From a candidate division NC10 bacterium CSP1-5 (lineage in GTDB: Bacteria > Methylomirabilota > Methylomirabilia > Methylomirabilales > CSP1-5): a DNA stretch of 64,000 nt. The translations under genes and the position numbers were made by a program. Shown here in pieces: positions 62,770-64,000 of the stretch. The stretch lies in assembly GCA_001443495.1 (NCBI GenBank), contig LDXR01000011.1:1-64000 (forward strand). Reading direction: 5' to 3'. The notes under the pieces are model-generated. The model ran no database searches, was not told the DNA's origin, and worked only from the letters and a program-made list of their open reading frames with translations. Positions within the stretch are counted from its first letter, which is position 1; each line of letters begins with the position of its first letter.

Positions 62770-62964
62770 CTACTTGCCGCCCTTGCTGGCAGCCATGTAG
62801 AGCTTGCCCAGCTTGACCTGAGCCTGGATGGTGAGGCGGTCGCTGTAAAGAGCGGCCTGGTAGCATGCCTCAGTCAGCCAGTGTAGGTGCAGGCCGATGG
62901 CCTTGCTCATGCGTTGCTCCCAGATGGTAGCGTAGTCGTTGGTGTAGCCTTTCGGGTACGTCAT
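62770..62964 (-). CDS. Hypothetical small helical protein
   Basis: ATG 62964 with AAAGGAG upstream; 64 residues, helical (ATIWEQRMSKAIGLHLHWLTEACYQ is the core in two pieces) with a basic C-terminus. Well-expressed by its leader. Unknown. Confidence 0.6.
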   Translation of the reverse strand: MTYPKGYTNDYATIWEQRMSKAIGLHLHWLTEACYQAALYSDRLTIQAQVKLGKLYMAASKGGK

Positions 62965-63059
62965 GGTGATTCTCCTTTTCTCTGCTCTGGGCTCTAGTCC
63001 CAGAAAGCAGAGCAGGCCCATCCTCCTCCGAGAGAATGAGCCTGCTCTGCCTTCCTGGA
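62965..63059 (-). repeat. Leader cassette copy 3
   Basis: GCAGAGCAGGC/GCCTGCTCTGC (11-bp perfect stem), TCTGGGACTAGAGCCCAGA and AAAAGGAG precede ATG 62964. Confidence 0.6.
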
Positions 63060-63079
63060 AGAAGGCAGATATTCGATTG

Positions 63080-63271
63080 TTAGCGAGCAACGAGGGAGCG
63101 ATAGCGAGCCGGGACATCCCCTAGGCTGACCTTGCCTGAGATCCACGCCTGTCTCCAGGCTTCGGCCTCAGACTGAGGCTGGTAGCTGGGTCTTGGGTTG
63201 CTCTCCATCATACGTTCGTATGCTCTCCGAGTAGCTTCTGAAGCTACCCGGTCCTGGATAACTGTACGCAT
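63080..63271 (-). CDS. Hypothetical small protein
   Basis: ATG 63271 with AAAGGAG upstream, 63 residues, basic helical (RVASEATRRAYERMME). Unknown. Confidence 0.6.
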   Translation of the reverse strand: MRTVIQDRVASEATRRAYERMMESNPRPSYQPQSEAEAWRQAWISGKVSLGDVPARYRSLVAR

Positions 63272-63375
63272 GACTCTTTCTCCTTTATGCGACATGGGTT
63301 TACCGGGCTTGAGACCGGTATGCCGCATTAGAGCTAAGCCTATGGCCTAGCCCCTCTCTGCGATATTCAGTTGTT
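63272..63375 (-). repeat. Leader cassette copy 4 (diverged)
   Basis: GCTAGGCCATAGGCTTAGC hairpin, then ACCGG-TCTCAAG-CCCGGT in the place of the GGGACTAGAGCCC hairpin, then AAAGGAG. Same order, different sequence. Confidence 0.45.
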
Positions 63376-63621
63376 TTACAGATTGCCGAGATAGGCCGCA
63401 ATAGCGAACAGCGCCGGGTTGGCGATGTCCTTCTCTGCGGCCAACTGGCGCAGTTCAAGAGCGGCGGCATGGCACACCCGCTGCTCAACCTGGATGGTGG
63501 GCTGCCCTGCCTGCAGGGCATACCGACCGATACCCCAAGCAGACGGTTGCGCCTTGCCCACGAAGTCCATCAGTTTCGCGGCCTCGATTGTCCTGATCTC
63601 GACATGGTTGATCTGCAACAT
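63376..63621 (-). CDS. Hypothetical protein
   Basis: Eighty-one residues with an alpha/beta start (LQINHVEIRTIEAAKLMDFVG) and Ala-rich helices. Unknown. Confidence 0.55.
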   Translation of the reverse strand: MLQINHVEIRTIEAAKLMDFVGKAQPSAWGIGRYALQAGQPTIQVEQRVCHAAALELRQLAAEKDIANPALFAIAAYLGNL

Positions 63622-63718
63622 GGCTGTTCTCCTTTCCAGGATTCTTGGTATAGCCTTTCGGCTGAATCCCAGAGGGCGAGGGACACAACCTTTCGGTTGC
63701 CCCTCTGCCTCTGCTATT
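63622..63718 (-). repeat. Leader cassette copy 5 (diverged)
   Basis: GAGGGGCAACC-GAAA-GGTTG...CCCTC stem, then AGCC-GAAA-GGCT inside GGATTC/GAATCC, then AAAGGAG before ATG 63621. Confidence 0.45.
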
Positions 63719-63721
63719 CAG

Positions 63722-63829
63722 TTAGAAGCCCATCGTGAACAGTTGCCCGATGATGACGCCTGCGCCACCACCAGCCAGAATGAACACGGCGGCCACGACC
63801 AACAGAATGAACGAACCAACCTGTGACAT
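63722..63829 (-). CDS. Small membrane protein (35 aa)
   Basis: ATG 63829 with AAAGGAGA upstream. A single TM helix (SFILLVVAAVFILAGGGAGVIIG) covers most of the peptide. First gene of the right-hand cluster. Unknown; a virion membrane or holin-like peptide is possible. Confidence 0.7.
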   Translation of the reverse strand: MSQVGSFILLVVAAVFILAGGGAGVIIGQLFTMGF

Positions 63830-63894
63830 GACACTTTCTCCTTTCCTGGATGTGGACAGAAAGCCCTATACTTCACTAAAAGGCCATCTGTTCT

Positions 63895-63923
63895 TATATA
63901 TTTCTCCCTTTTCCGGCGGCCAA
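63895..63923 (-). promoter_or_regulatory. Candidate promoter of the right-hand cluster
   Basis: TTGGCC (63923-63918), 17 bp, TATATA (63900-63895) on the - strand. Only the -10 box is good, so it may be a late or activator-dependent promoter. From 63924 to 64000 I see no gene, only a GA-rich stretch on the + strand. Confidence 0.4.
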
Positions 63924-64000
63924 GTTGTATGCGTGGGTGAGGCCGAGAAGGGTGGGGAGTGGTAGAATAGGGGGACTCTGTAAGAGGAGGTGTGAGGGAT

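Noticed and set aside
1-64000. CRISPR array
   Set aside because: No series of regularly spaced identical 25-40 bp repeats. The repeated words found are palindromes, gene ends or hairpins.

Overview
The window reads as part of a large tailed-phage genome (or phage-plasmid) of a bacterial host. The evidence is tail-fibre genes at the left edge, a replication and recombination block, several DNA methyltransferases, SSB, RNase H, RadC, ParB and DNA polymerase X-like proteins, and dozens of small unknown genes packed head to tail with ATGA, TGATG or GTGA overlaps. GC content looks moderate to high. Promoters are of the sigma-70 type and Shine-Dalgarno sequences are strong, so the host is bacterial. 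The domain mix (He_PIG and FN3 fibres, a Csx15-like protein) would fit a Chloroflexota host, but this is inference and the lineage is not fixed by the sequence. No integrase, terminase large subunit or major capsid gene is recognisable here.

Layout. Bases 1-6650, + strand: tail-fibre and adhesin genes, a two-TM histidine kinase, a coiled-coil membrane protein and a secreted or holin-like protein, closed by a bidirectional terminator at 6721-6754. From 6766 to the right end almost everything is on the - strand. 6.8-12.6 kb: a GT87-like membrane protein, a Dam methylase, a tiny lipoprotein, a LexA-type DNA-binding domain, a second adenine methylase and small genes. 12.6-14.6 kb: a C5-cytosine methylase. 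17.4-24.9 kb: replication and recombination core (ERF-type annealing protein, CHC2/Toprim primase, DnaB-like helicase, RecU-like nuclease), led by a promoter with a perfect 15-bp operator-like inverted repeat near 25.0 kb. 25.1-31 kb: ParB and accessory genes. 31.2-33.9 kb: a lipoprotein-anchored FtsK/TraD-like ATPase and partners. 34.4-38.9 kb: Pol X-like nucleotidyltransferase, DHH phosphoesterase, SSB. 42.8-46.8 kb: a 1348-residue methyltransferase-SNF2 helicase fusion. 48-52 kb: a LuxR-type HTH, RNase HI, RadC. 53.5-54.0 kb: a Csx15-like protein behind one of the strongest promoters in the window, a candidate anti-type III-CRISPR gene. 55.9-58.0 kb: two tRNA-like elements and about 700 bases without genes but rich in hairpins. 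58.8-61.2 kb: an 800-residue protein with the DxDGD signature of two-barrel RNA polymerases. 61.3-63.8 kb: small proteins separated by a repeated stem-loop leader cassette.

How it may work together. A family of promoters (TTGACA, 16-17 bp, TATAAT-like), three of them with a CTTG...CAAG operator over the -10 box, probably drives early transcription by host RNA polymerase. The replication block makes the primosome and annealing proteins. ParB plus at least six GTTTCGCSGCGAAAC palindromes suggests segregation or DNA organisation. The methylases, the methylase-helicase fusion and the Csx15-like protein would protect the DNA against host defence. The RNA polymerase-like protein may serve late or virion-borne transcription. 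All of these roles are inferred from sequence only.
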